Below, piece by piece: positions 9,686 through 18,701 of a stretch of 64,000 bases of DNA. The stretch covers positions 496,001-560,000 of the forward strand of contig NZ_JBHEQA010000001.1 in assembly GCF_043678055.1 (NCBI RefSeq), written 5' to 3'. The notes beneath the pieces are model-generated. The model worked only from the letters and a program-made list of their open reading frames with translations, was not told where the DNA came from and searched no databases. Numbering within the stretch: position 1 is the first letter of the stretch; every line of letters starts with the position of its first letter. The position numbers and the translations under genes were made by a program. Source of the DNA: Spongiimicrobium salis (GTDB lineage: Bacteria > Bacteroidota > Bacteroidia > Flavobacteriales > Flavobacteriaceae).

Positions 9686-10789
9686 TTAATACAATACAAT
9701 TGCGGATTCTTTCCCTGTGTTATAATATTGTCGGTATGTAATTACGTATTCTTCATCCTTCAGTAGTTTATAATTTATTTCTGCATTTTCATCAACACCA
9801 CTGTCGTCATCTCCTGAAAGATACTGTAATCTCCCTTGAGGGCCTTTTTTAAACAAAACCATGACTCCATCCATCTCCCCTAGCGTTTTAATGCTATACT
9901 TGCGCGAAGCTTTGGGTTTAAAAACAAAACTGCTCTGGGTTCCGTAACTCAATGTTATTTGCTCAGTTTTAGCTGGGGTCAAAGCAATCATAGTGTCGTC
10001 AACGATAGGGTAAAAGAACCGTGCCCACTCTATATCATGTTCGGAAAGTCCTGATTCAGGGTATAGACCATCCTGGTATATTTCAGGTGCTTCAATCAAA
10101 CCAGAATTAAAAGAGTATTGCATAATGGAATTTGGATCCCATTTTGAAGCTTCAACATTATCAGGATCTACTTTTCTAAGAATATTATAAAAAATTGTCT
10201 CTTTGTCCCAATAGTTTGGGGCTCCACTAAAAAACTTATAAACCGCTTCTTCATCCCATTCAATTCCTGAATTATTGCTTTGATGGGCATGTTTAAACCC
10301 TAAAGAATGCCCTATTTCATGAAGGGCCGTGTCTATTTCATCTTGTATATTCCATCCAAAATTCATGGTACGCTGCGAAACGGGAACTTCTAATACATCC
10401 CGTCCAATATAGGACCAAGAACCATCTCCCTTCATAAAACCAATTCTAATTTCAGCGTCGCCAATATCTTTCACCTCTGTAAAACTTAAACCTATTCCTA
10501 TTGATTTCCATACGTCAAATGCCTTCCTTACCACGGCTTTCTCCTTGTTGCTTCCTTTATAGGTGATCCATTCTTTTGATCCATCGGAATAATGTATCCA
10601 TTCTCCATCTTCGTTCGAATCGAAAAAGTAATAATTGAGTACTGTTCCGTTTGCCCATTTCTTCTCCGAAACTCGAATTAACTTTTCTCTTTTGCTAGAT
10701 ATTCTATTATCAAAGATGCGTTCTTTAACGATTGGAAGATTGCAATATTGCATCCTCCCTTTTGGCTGTTTTTTTTCCACTTTTCCCAT
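9686..10789 (-). CDS. metzincin-type zinc metalloprotease, no signal peptide
   Basis: 367 residues. The zinc motif HEIGHSLGFKHAH (about residues 157-169) fits HExxHxxGxxH, and a downstream SIMQYSF (about 221) fits the Met-turn. These place it with matrixin or astacin-like metzincins. The N-terminus is basic and shows no signal peptide or lipobox, which is unusual for this family. The last 100 residues are beta-rich and resemble a pre-peptidase C-terminal type domain (GDDDSGVDENAEINYKL). It is monocistronic by layout, between the kinase at 10968 and a strong hairpin at 9558-9581. A 7-bp inverted repeat (GTTTTAG and CTAAAAC, 10797-10817) lies in its leader. Confidence 0.8.
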   Translation of the reverse strand: MGKVEKKQPKGRMQYCNLPIVKERIFDNRISSKREKLIRVSEKKWANGTVLNYYFFDSNEDGEWIHYSDGSKEWITYKGSNKEKAVVRKAFDVWKSIGIGLSFTEVKDIGDAEIRIGFMKGDGSWSYIGRDVLEVPVSQRTMNFGWNIQDEIDTALHEIGHSLGFKHAHQSNNSGIEWDEEAVYKFFSGAPNYWDKETIFYNILRKVDPDNVEASKWDPNSIMQYSFNSGLIEAPEIYQDGLYPESGLSEHDIEWARFFYPIVDDTMIALTPAKTEQITLSYGTQSSFVFKPKASRKYSIKTLGEMDGVMVLFKKGPQGRLQYLSGDDDSGVDENAEINYKLLKDEEYVITYRQYYNTGKESAIVLY

Positions 10790-10841
10790 TTTAGATGTTT
10801 TAGTTTCAAGCTAAAACTATGGAAGCAAAACACACTAAAAC

Positions 10842-10859
10842 ATACCTGATTATGGGTAT
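10842..10859. promoter_or_regulatory. NarL-type dyad ATACCT-N6-GGGTAT upstream of the metalloprotease
   Basis: Half-sites ATACCT and GGGTAT with spacer GATTAT, 53 bp upstream of the ATG at 10789. In 7-2-7 form the right heptamer is ATGGGTA, a full match to the inverted NarL heptamer. Confidence 0.55.
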
Positions 10860-10967
10860 TTTAATGGCATATACCCCTTATATTAAATGAAGATAACTTG
10901 ATTTATACTTTGAAAATTTTTAAACACTGTTAAATACGACTTGAAGTTATTCCTTCCATTTGCGGTA

Positions 10968-12842
10968 TTATATCGGTATATCGATAATTATAGAGGTACC
11001 CTTCCCTAACGTGCTGTCAATAGTAAAATTGCCGTTCAAATGTTCTATGCGTTTTTCGATATTCCGAAGGCCAATACTGCTACTATTTGACTTGATATTT
11101 TTAGGTTCAAATCCCTTTCCATTATCTTCAACCAAGATATTTAGACTTTCTTCATGCTGGGTTAGTTGTATACTTCCTTTAGTTGCATTGGCATGTTTAA
11201 TGATATTCGTGACCAATTCTTGAATTATTCTAAAAGTGTTTAATTCTAGAGAATTTTCCATACGATTTTCTAAACCAAAATCGTTTACGGCAAGCTGTAT
11301 TTTATTGGTTTCAGAAATGGTTTTTGCCATACGTTGTACAGCGGGCAACAGGCCCTGCTTCGTAATGACTCCAGAGTTTTTCACATGGGAAATGCTCCGG
11401 ATTCGTTGATATGCTTCCTCCAATAACCTGGAAGTATGTCGGTATGATGGATCTTCCTTATCTGTTTTTATGTTCTCTAAATGTAATTTTATCGTTGCCA
11501 TTTTACTCCCCAAATCATCGTGCAGTTCATTGGCCACACGTTGTCGTTCTTTTTCTTGCCCGGAAATCATTGCATCGATACTCATCAATTCTTGCTCTCT
11601 TAATAAAGTTTCTGTCTTTTGTTGTTCCAGAAGCGCTTTTTGTTCTGCAAGCTTACGCTTTTTTGTGGTGTTTTTAAAGAGCAAAACACTAATAAAACTG
11701 CCTAACACCAGGAAGATCACAACGCCAAAAAAAAGAACTCTCTTTTGTCTTTTTTCTTTTTCAATTTGTCCTTTTTGCACTAAAATCTTATTCTCTTTTT
11801 CGCTTGTTCTAAGTTGTACATTTAATCTAGAAATATGCAATCTATTTGTTCTAATTCCCAATTGGGCCTCTGTGACAATCGAACGCTTCAAGAACCAATA
11901 TGCACTATCAAATTTGGACATATGTTCATAGTGATACAGTGCTTTAAACCTTTCAAAATTAAAATCAGCCAATAAGGGGTCTACTTTTTCTTTATCCTTT
12001 TTGCTTAATTTGAGGTATTCGTCAGATTTTTTAAATTGTTTCTCACTTCCATTGATATCAGCTAGGTACAATAAGGCATTGTATTTTTTATTTTGAATGA
12101 TAGGTAAGTCCGGCAAATCAAGTACTTTCTTGAAGTAAAATTTAGCGCTATCTTTTACTCCCAAAGCTTTGTAATACAATCCTATATCTTTATAAAAATA
12201 GGAATCAAGGGCTTCACTTAGTGTATTTTTTTTTAAAAAGGCAATTAGGTTTCTTGAAGTCTTACGATATTTTTCATTGTCATCTAATATGGAGAGCGTA
12301 AAGTAATTTTTATAATAAGCCAACCAAGCTCGATCATCTATTGTAGTCGACAGCAATCTATATTCATCCAAATAATGCATAAAAGCATTACTGCTTAACA
12401 CAATTTCCTTACCATACAAGTGTAGAAATCCTAAAATACTCAACTTATTTAATGATCTGGATTTCTGTTTTTTGGACAATGTATAGGCCTCATCAAAGTA
12501 CTTAAATGAAATGGTGTCATTCCTATTATTAAAGAGGTGGAAATATGCTTTAGAAAGGAGTGGAACTACCTTATTTGTAGTATTCAAAGATAGTTTGTCC
12601 AATGTATTAATCGATATCGAATCATTTTCTCTGTCCCTACCCGCATTGTAGATTATTGTATAAAGCGTTTTAAATTCCAGTCGCTCTTTTTCTGTTGGCA
12701 GTTTATCAATGGAAATACGTGCTTGGGAAAAATGAAATCCTATTAAGGCATCTATAATAAAATCCCTTTCACTCGTTATGGTTTGACCAAAAAGAGCGAA
12801 AGGAATCAATAAAACTGTTATAGTAATTTTTCTTCTATTCAA
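10968..12842 (-). CDS. TPR sensor histidine kinase (HisKA_3 type), copy 1
   Basis: 624 residues: an N-terminal signal sequence (ITVLLIPFALFG), a periplasmic helical TPR-like sensor, one membrane segment near 366-388 (VLFFGVVIFLVLGSFISVLLF, in part), a coiled coil, the H-box ERQRVANELHDDLG (His about 440), then the ATPase with N-box IQELVTNIIKHA and G-boxes EDNGKGF and GLRNIEKR. It belongs to the NarX/DegS-like kinases, which signal through NarL-type regulators. From the membrane segment on it closely matches copy 2 at 16800, while the sensors differ. The start is TTG at 12842, overlapping the previous gene by 8 bp, and no ATG fits. No regulator gene adjoins it, so it probably uses the one at 16189. 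Confidence 0.85.
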   Translation of the reverse strand: MNRRKITITVLLIPFALFGQTITSERDFIIDALIGFHFSQARISIDKLPTEKERLEFKTLYTIIYNAGRDRENDSISINTLDKLSLNTTNKVVPLLSKAYFHLFNNRNDTISFKYFDEAYTLSKKQKSRSLNKLSILGFLHLYGKEIVLSSNAFMHYLDEYRLLSTTIDDRAWLAYYKNYFTLSILDDNEKYRKTSRNLIAFLKKNTLSEALDSYFYKDIGLYYKALGVKDSAKFYFKKVLDLPDLPIIQNKKYNALLYLADINGSEKQFKKSDEYLKLSKKDKEKVDPLLADFNFERFKALYHYEHMSKFDSAYWFLKRSIVTEAQLGIRTNRLHISRLNVQLRTSEKENKILVQKGQIEKEKRQKRVLFFGVVIFLVLGSFISVLLFKNTTKKRKLAEQKALLEQQKTETLLREQELMSIDAMISGQEKERQRVANELHDDLGSKMATIKLHLENIKTDKEDPSYRHTSRLLEEAYQRIRSISHVKNSGVITKQGLLPAVQRMAKTISETNKIQLAVNDFGLENRMENSLELNTFRIIQELVTNIIKHANATKGSIQLTQHEESLNILVEDNGKGFEPKNIKSNSSSIGLRNIEKRIEHLNGNFTIDSTLGKGTSIIIDIPI

Positions 12843-13479
12843 TATTAATTTTAGTTAGTCCTATATGGCATACTTTTCCAGGAAAATTTAAATCTACAAT
12901 GGTTTGATATTCACTTCCTGAAACACTTTCATTAGATTCGTTCAAAGAAAAACCGATAGTTTCTTTTTTTCTAACCAATAAACCATCCCTTTCATAGAAT
13001 TCTTGATCAAAAACACCTCCTATCTCAGGATTTAATGGATTTTCACTAAATTCGGCCCTATCCTCTCCAGCCAATGAAATTAGCTCTCTAATTAAACTCA
13101 GATACATTCCGTTTTCTATTACTACGGGAGGATTGAACAAAATTTCATCGCTATCTGTCGTATCTCCACCAGCTGCACCTTTGACATTGACTTTGATTAA
13201 AAGGGATTTTACACCAGCTTCAGCTTCATAGGCGTTAGGATCAGCCTCTGTTTCTCTCACAAGGCCCATATTGAGAAGTCCCTTATAGTTTACTAATTTC
13301 AATTCAACACGTTCCAAAAGTTTTTTCTTCTTGACAATCGAATCTTCTTCAAAAATATCCTTCACAGTAAATCTAGCAAAAATGGCATAAAATGTCCCGT
13401 AGGATTGGCTCGCATACACCGTTTGAAACCGACTGTTTTCCGATGGCATCAGCCTAATATTAGAGTTAAAATCTATCAT
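12835..13479 (-). CDS. small companion protein of the subtilase-kinase module, copy 1
   Basis: 214 residues, no signal peptide or membrane segment, mostly beta-strand in appearance. It shares YASQSYGTFYAIFARFT (about residues 22-38) and a later FDQEFYERDGL with its paralog at 18702. It lies between the subtilase and the kinase in the same order as there, and overlaps the kinase start by 8 bp. The family was not recognised. Constant placement between a protease and a sensor kinase suggests an adaptor, inhibitor or substrate linking the two, which is inference. Confidence 0.65.
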   Translation of the reverse strand: MIDFNSNIRLMPSENSRFQTVYASQSYGTFYAIFARFTVKDIFEEDSIVKKKKLLERVELKLVNYKGLLNMGLVRETEADPNAYEAEAGVKSLLIKVNVKGAAGGDTTDSDEILFNPPVVIENGMYLSLIRELISLAGEDRAEFSENPLNPEIGGVFDQEFYERDGLLVRKKETIGFSLNESNESVSGSEYQTIVDLNFPGKVCHIGLTKINIE

Positions 13480-13511
13480 TTTGATTTAGTTAAAGTTAAA
13501 CAATTATTCGC

Positions 13512-15056
13512 TTATTCCAATGCCGAGCTAACAGCATTATATACATTCAATATTCCGGATCCGTAATTTTCTTTTTCCCTAGGTTCAGGAAAAATTTCGG
13601 TAGTGTCAATCAACTTTATTTTCAACTCATCCCATGTTAAATCTTGATTTCTAGCCAGCATTAGTGCTGCACAACCAGCTACTTGTGGTGCCGCACCAGA
13701 CGTTCCTCCAAAATGTTTGTAGTAATCATCGTGATTGGACCATCCGCCTACACGCCCTAAATGATCTCGAATATCAGTAGTCACTAAATTTGTTCCTGGA
13801 GCGGCAATATCCACTTCATTCCCAAAACTAGAGCCCCAAGGTGATCTATCGCTAATTTTTACAGGATGTTTATCTTCATTGACCGCACTAACTGTAATTA
13901 CCTCTTTCAGATTTCCTGGAAACTTTGTAGGCTTACCATCATTTCCCGCAGAAAAAACAATAATTGTTCCCTTTCCGTCACGGCCTTTTCTTACCAACTC
14001 GCTTATCGCAAACTTCAAAGTAGAAAACTCTTTTTTAAAGGTCCAAGAACAATTAATGACATCCACTTTCTCTTCTAATCCCGCCCTTAGAATGGCCTTT
14101 ATGATCAAAAAGAGATTTATCTCAAAACCTCTACGGGAATCTCCTAAGCCAATTCTATAGCTGATTAGTGTACAGCCTTTGGCTACGCCATCAACACCAA
14201 TATCATGGGAACGCCTTGCAGTTAACATTCCTGCACATAGTGTTCCATGAAAATCATAGTCATTTGGCATTTGGTTTTTTCTTTTTTTTACAAAATCCCA
14301 GCAACCCTCTACATCAACAGTTGATTTCAAATCAGGATGTCCTACATCTACTCCAGAATCTAAAAGAGCGATTTTTATCTTTGAACAAGCCTCACGAAAT
14401 TCTTTACAAACATAAAATGTCTCATGGGTTTTAAATGTTTCCGTCATATCATATGCCCTTTGTTCTGGTAAGGGTTGTGTATATAATGGATTCATTGAAT
14501 TACCGAGTGTACTCTCAGAACGACGTTCTTCCAATGTCGAAAAATTTTTTTCGATATGTTTGATCTGAGGATTTTCAACCAATAGTCTGTAATTTTCATC
14601 TGCAAGAGCATCTGTTCCAAAGTCCACTAAAAAGACCCCCTTAATACTATCGATCACTTTACCGGAAGTTAAATGTTCCACAGCAATCTTTGTCATTTCA
14701 GATTTTGGAATTACAATTAATTCCCCGGTACCAAAAAAAATATCGTTACCCGACTTATATATACTTCTTACCCGCTTAACCTTTTCTGAAGTATGTAAAA
14801 AGTTTATTTGCGCCTCACGTTTGGACGCATCTAATCGGTACAAATGAACTTCTGCCCTTGCATTTTCATTTAAAGGAGGGCGGATTCCATTCTGTTTTAG
14901 TTTCTCCAAATAGTCATAGTCCTCTGAAGGATCTATAAAATTGTTATTTCTTTCTACGCGAATTGCATCTGTAATCAGTTCAAAGGAAATTGTTTTACCT
15001 TCGTACTGGTGTTCATATTTTGTAAGTTCCTGATTCATAAGGACAAAATAAGGCAT
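13512..15056 (-). CDS. subtilisin-family (S8) serine protease, copy 1
   Basis: About 514 residues from the chosen ATG. The catalytic residues are all present: Asp in IALLDSGVDVGHPD (about 232), His in YDFHGTLCAGM (about 270), Asn in VFSAGNDG (about 370) and Ser in FGGTSGAAPQVAG (about 452). The 200-residue N-terminal region may be a prodomain or regulatory domain. There is no signal peptide, so an intracellular role is likely. The open frame extends to 15191, but the extra 45 residues hold four cysteines and contain the regulatory dyad at 15076-15093. A later ATG at 15038 is also possible. It heads an operon with the companion protein and kinase copy 1. Confidence 0.85.
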   Translation of the reverse strand: MPYFVLMNQELTKYEHQYEGKTISFELITDAIRVERNNNFIDPSEDYDYLEKLKQNGIRPPLNENARAEVHLYRLDASKREAQINFLHTSEKVKRVRSIYKSGNDIFFGTGELIVIPKSEMTKIAVEHLTSGKVIDSIKGVFLVDFGTDALADENYRLLVENPQIKHIEKNFSTLEERRSESTLGNSMNPLYTQPLPEQRAYDMTETFKTHETFYVCKEFREACSKIKIALLDSGVDVGHPDLKSTVDVEGCWDFVKKRKNQMPNDYDFHGTLCAGMLTARRSHDIGVDGVAKGCTLISYRIGLGDSRRGFEINLFLIIKAILRAGLEEKVDVINCSWTFKKEFSTLKFAISELVRKGRDGKGTIIVFSAGNDGKPTKFPGNLKEVITVSAVNEDKHPVKISDRSPWGSSFGNEVDIAAPGTNLVTTDIRDHLGRVGGWSNHDDYYKHFGGTSGAAPQVAGCAALMLARNQDLTWDELKIKLIDTTEIFPEPREKENYGSGILNVYNAVSSALE

Positions 15057-15075
15057 AAGCCTCCCTATAGAACAA

Positions 15076-15093
15076 TACCCATTCCTAGGTATT
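15076..15093. promoter_or_regulatory. NarL-type dyad ATACCC-N6-AGGTAT upstream of subtilase copy 1
   Basis: Half-sites ATACCC and AGGTAT, spacer ATTCCT. In 7-2-7 form it is TACCCAT-TC-CTAGGTA, close to the classical NarL arrangement. It is 20 bp from the ATG at 15056 or 38 bp from the ATG at 15038. Its presence argues against a coding start at 15191. Confidence 0.55.
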
Positions 15094-15234
15094 TTGGAGT
15101 AGCTAGTGCATGCAATAACCATACATCTAACTAAATTCAGTTGTGCATAGCATGTTACAAAATACCTTAGGCCATACGGATCAAATTCCAACTATTATAA
15201 CAACTTTAAAGCTCTTTTAGCGAAACATGGGGTC

Positions 15235-15251
15235 ATCAGAATGATTCTGAT
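15235..15251. promoter_or_regulatory. 17-bp dyad in the gap upstream of subtilase copy 1
   Basis: Arms ATCAGAAT and ATTCTGAT around a single G, perfectly symmetrical. It lies in the 15094-15442 stretch, which otherwise shows no gene or other structure. It could be an operator for the subtilase operon. No second copy was seen in the window. Confidence 0.3.
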
Positions 15252-15442
15252 TAAAATATCCTATGTAGAACCTAATACTAAAAAAGAGATTTGGAGATAA
15301 GACTATGCAACAACCTGCTCCATTCCGAGATACTTAGAAGTTATAGGAAATTTTTACATTACGAAATTAAATGGTAAATACTTGATTTACAAATTATTAT
15401 AATTATATGAAACTGCTTGGATATATGAATTGTAAAAAAAGT

Positions 15443-15469
15443 AAAAGCCTCCAAAAAGAGGCTTTTTTT
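15443..15469 (-). terminator. intrinsic terminator after the regulator/membrane-protein genes
   Basis: A perfect hairpin with arms AAAAGCCTC and GAGGCTTTT and loop CAAAAA, with T-runs on both sides. It lies about 60 bp beyond the stop of the minus-strand gene at 15530 and separates the two subtilase modules. Confidence 0.75.
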
Positions 15470-15529
15470 ATGTAAACCCAATTAAGAATACTTCTCTCTT
15501 AGATTTGAAACAAACACTTCTAATTCACC

Positions 15530-16099
15530 TCAAGCATTCTCATTGATTTTTATGCCAACAAAAGCAGAAGAACTGATGCCCATAAGGCCTAATGCCATGG
15601 TATCAAAATCTGGAAAAGTAGTTGCTTCCGGGAAAAACTGTATGATAAAAATGATGCCAAAGATAAGATTGAAAAATAGAGCTTGAAACCTAGAAATACT
15701 AACGCCATTCTTATCCCGTAATAAATTCTGCAAAAACCCTCTTCCTTTCTTTCCTTCTTCCTGGAATCTTCTCAGTACTTGAGGATTATTCTTATCTGAA
15801 CTGTCGATCATCTGTCCTGCCGCTGTGGTTCCAATACTGATGCCCAACAACACCAACATGGCTGTTGAGGGTTCTGGTATGTTATCGGGTTGTACCCCAA
15901 AAGCTATGGAAAAACAGGAAAGAATGATCATGGACCACCACATCAGTTGCGTTTTGGAAAAACTGTAAGGTCGTTCATCACAATTATCACAAGAATCCTT
16001 TAAAATATCGGTTTTTGCGCTTAGCAAAACACCTAATATAATCACCAATAAGGGAATGATCCATTTAAAGGTCAGTCCAATAAAACTACTCTTCTCCAT
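15530..16099 (-). CDS. small multi-pass membrane protein following the response regulator
   Basis: 189 residues with about five hydrophobic segments (WIIPLLVIILGVLLSA, LMWWSMIILSCFSIAF, AMLVLLGISIGTTAAG, LFFNLIFGIIFIIQFF, MALGLMGISSSAFVGI). The loop between segments 1 and 2 has a CDNC pair (residues about 36-39), which might bind a metal or form a disulfide. It is 89 bp downstream of the regulator gene at 16189, on the same strand and ahead of the terminator at 15443, so it is probably the last gene of that operon. No family was recognised. Confidence 0.6.
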   Translation of the reverse strand: MEKSSFIGLTFKWIIPLLVIILGVLLSAKTDILKDSCDNCDERPYSFSKTQLMWWSMIILSCFSIAFGVQPDNIPEPSTAMLVLLGISIGTTAAGQMIDSSDKNNPQVLRRFQEEGKKGRGFLQNLLRDKNGVSISRFQALFFNLIFGIIFIIQFFPEATTFPDFDTMALGLMGISSSAFVGIKINENA

Positions 16100-16188
16100 G
16101 TTGTTATTGTTTTAAAAGTTAGACTTTGGTTTATTTTATAGCTTTAAAATCCCCGAATTTCAATGGTCGGCATTTCCTATTACAGGTT

Positions 16189-16803
16189 TCAAAAATCATA
16201 CTTCTTCTCCATGGCGTATCGCAACAGTTCTCCCGCTCCGCTTAAACCTAGTTTGCGAATCATATTTTTACGATGGGTGTCCACTGTACTTTTTCCAATG
16301 AAGAGTTGATCAGCAATTTCATGGGAGGTTTTCCCTCTGCTGATCAAGCCCAGAATTTCTCGTTCCCGGGAGGACAAAACGCTTTTTGAAGTATTTTTTT
16401 CTGCGGTGGGCAAATGCAGTTTTTTATCAAAATACAGCTTCCCTTGGGCTACTGTGCGAATGGCCTCCAAAACCACCTGCAGGGAGGAGTTTTTTACAAT
16501 ATAACCCGAAGCACCTGCCTTCAGCATCTGCTCAATGGCCCCTTCTTGATCGAACATGGTAAAGGCGATGACTTTGGTTTTCGCATGATCTCGCTTTATA
16601 ATTTTTGTGGCCGCAATGCCATCTATTTTAGGCATGCGAATGTCGCACAATACAATCTCGGGTGATTTCTTTTGTACCAATTCCAATAAGGCTTCCCCAT
16701 CATTGGCATGCCCAATAATTTTAATATCGTCCTCGTATTCTAAGTAGGATTGGACACCATCGATCAAGGCTTGATGGTCTTCGGCTATGGCTACGGTTAT
16801 CAT
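16189..16803 (-). CDS. NarL/LuxR-family response regulator
   Basis: 204 residues. The receiver domain has the acidic pair in AIAEDHQ, the phospho-acceptor Asp in VLCDIRMPKIDG (about 54), and the Thr and Lys in IAFTMFD and GYIVKNSS. The C-terminal LuxR helix-turn-helix reads LSSREREILGLISRGK with recognition helix GKSTVDTHRKNMIRKL. Its ATG overlaps the stop of kinase copy 2 by 4 bp, so it is the cognate partner. It is the most likely binder of the 7-2-7 dyads in this region, and may also serve kinase copy 1, which lacks its own regulator. That DNA assignment is inference. Confidence 0.9.
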   Translation of the reverse strand: MITVAIAEDHQALIDGVQSYLEYEDDIKIIGHANDGEALLELVQKKSPEIVLCDIRMPKIDGIAATKIIKRDHAKTKVIAFTMFDQEGAIEQMLKAGASGYIVKNSSLQVVLEAIRTVAQGKLYFDKKLHLPTAEKNTSKSVLSSREREILGLISRGKTSHEIADQLFIGKSTVDTHRKNMIRKLGLSGAGELLRYAMEKKYDF

Positions 16804-18692
16804 ATGGGTATATCTATTATTATGGAAGTTCCATTGCCAAGGGCACTATCAATGGTAAAATTCCCTTCTAAATGTTCTATGCGTTTTTCAATATTGCGAA
16901 GTCCAATACCGCTATCCGTTTCCCGAATGCTTGTAGGGTCAAAGCCTTTTCCATTGTCTTCAATCATAATGTTCAGGCTCTCTTCATGTTGGGTCAATTG
17001 AATACAGCCTTTGGAAGCTTCTGCATGTTTAATGATGTTGGTAACTATCTCTTGCACCATTCTAAAAATATTGAGTTCCAAAGAGTTTTCCATACGGTTT
17101 TCCAGGCCAAAATCGTGTACCGTCAATTGAATTTTATTGGTTTCGGATATGGTTCTGGCCATCCCCTGCAAGGCTCGCAACAGGCCTTGTTTAGCAATGA
17201 CTCCCGAATTTTTTACATGGGAAATGCCCCGTATTTTTTGATAGGCTTCTTCCAAAAGTTTTGTCGCATGTTTAAATGAGGGATCTTCTTTATCTGTTTT
17301 TATGTTCTCTACATGCAGTTTAATGGTTGCCATTTTACTCCCCAGATCATCATGCAATTCATTAGCCACCCGCTGCCGTTCTTTTTCCTGACCAGCAATC
17401 ATGGCATCAATGCTCAATAATTCCTGGTCTTTTAATAGGGTTTCTGTTTTTTGTTGTTCCAAAAGTGCTTGCTGTTCTGCCAGTTTGCGTTTTTTGGTGG
17501 AGTTTTTTTGGAGAAGTACGGCAATACCTGTTCCAAAAATCAAAACAGAAATTAATATTACCAGCCAGAAGAAATTTTGCTCCGCTTTATTTTTTATTAT
17601 TAAATTTTGATTAGTTAATTCTAGGTTTTCACGTTCTTTCTCAGTAGTTCGATATTTAAGATTCAAGTTGGCAATTTCTAAGCTATTTTTGTCGTAACCC
17701 AATGAAACAATAATATCATCAGCTTTTTTCTTTTCTTCATATGCTTTTTTATACATTCTCATTCCCGCATAGTTATCTGCTCTATAATTTGCAATATAAC
17801 TTTGATCTCTTTTAGGATCAGAAAAGCTTGAATACTCACTGGCAAGAGAAATATAATCAAGAGCTTTCTCAAAATTATTTTCACTAGTTTCAAAAAAAGA
17901 AAGATGTATTAAAGAACGAAATTTAACATATTTCAGGAAAGGTAAATCTTTAGTTAGGTGTACTGCTTTAGTATGAAACGAAATAGCTTTTACATTATCC
18001 TTAAAGTATTTATGCACTACGCCCATTGTAGAATAGTAATTTGGCCAAAACCTATGATTTTCAGGAAAACTTTCCATCAATTTCGCAAAGGAATTACAAT
18101 CATCTCTTGTTATACTTGGTTTTTTACTAATTTCTCTTAAATGATAAAGAAATTTATTAATCATGAAATGATAACGATCTGTATCGTCTTTAATAAATGA
18201 CTTGAAAAGATGTAAGAATTCTAAAACATCATCGTTCGATTGCGAAAATTCCCAATTATAAACTTGAATGATCGATAATAAAGAGAATTTGATAAGTGAT
18301 TCATCGTTTAATTCATTAGAATGTATTAGAGCTTCTGAAAAAAAACGATAGGGCATTGATGTATAAGGATTTTTGTAAAGCGTATCATATCCTTTTGACA
18401 AAAGAGACAATACATTTTTTTTAGACCCCTCTATGTCTTGGGAGGCATAATCTATGTATACTTTAGAGGTATTTTGACCAGCTTCAAAAAGTATTCGAGA
18501 TAATTGGATACATTCTAAGCCTAAAGTTTTATCTTCAAATTTTTTCGCAATTTCTGATGCCTTTTCAAAATTAAAACTGTTCAATTCTTCCATGAATTTT
18601 GTAAAAGAAGTTTTCTTATTTTCAGAGAAACTATACACGGAAAAACAGCTTAAGGCTATTATTAAAAATAGTATTTTAAATTTTCCACTCAA
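16800..18692 (-). CDS. TPR sensor histidine kinase (HisKA_3 type), copy 2
   Basis: 630 residues with the layout of copy 1: signal sequence (FLIIALSCFSVYSF), TPR-like sensor, membrane segment near 369-389 (FFWLVILISVLIFGTGIAVL), coiled coil, H-box ERQRVANELHDDLG (His about 446) and ATPase ending in GNGTSIIIDIPI. From about residue 390 it is highly similar to copy 1 at both protein and DNA level, while the sensor half is diverged. The sensor half is visibly more AT-rich than the catalytic half. The start is TTG at 18692, as in copy 1, 9 bp after the companion gene. It is followed with a 4-bp overlap by its response regulator. Confidence 0.88.
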   Translation of the reverse strand: MSGKFKILFLIIALSCFSVYSFSENKKTSFTKFMEELNSFNFEKASEIAKKFEDKTLGLECIQLSRILFEAGQNTSKVYIDYASQDIEGSKKNVLSLLSKGYDTLYKNPYTSMPYRFFSEALIHSNELNDESLIKFSLLSIIQVYNWEFSQSNDDVLEFLHLFKSFIKDDTDRYHFMINKFLYHLREISKKPSITRDDCNSFAKLMESFPENHRFWPNYYSTMGVVHKYFKDNVKAISFHTKAVHLTKDLPFLKYVKFRSLIHLSFFETSENNFEKALDYISLASEYSSFSDPKRDQSYIANYRADNYAGMRMYKKAYEEKKKADDIIVSLGYDKNSLEIANLNLKYRTTEKERENLELTNQNLIIKNKAEQNFFWLVILISVLIFGTGIAVLLQKNSTKKRKLAEQQALLEQQKTETLLKDQELLSIDAMIAGQEKERQRVANELHDDLGSKMATIKLHVENIKTDKEDPSFKHATKLLEEAYQKIRGISHVKNSGVIAKQGLLRALQGMARTISETNKIQLTVHDFGLENRMENSLELNIFRMVQEIVTNIIKHAEASKGCIQLTQHEESLNIMIEDNGKGFDPTSIRETDSGIGLRNIEKRIEHLEGNFTIDSALGNGTSIIIDIPI

Positions 18693-18701
18693 ATTATTAA
18701 G

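Noticed and set aside
15057..15191. N-terminal extension of subtilase 1 to 15191
   Set aside because: The extra residues are cysteine-rich, unlike the rest, and include the dyad at 15076-15093, so a start at 15056 or 15038 is more likely.
15244..15303. A 19-codon plus-strand frame in the gap before subtilase 1
   Set aside because: Very short, no start context, and overlaps the palindrome at 15235; no support for translation.
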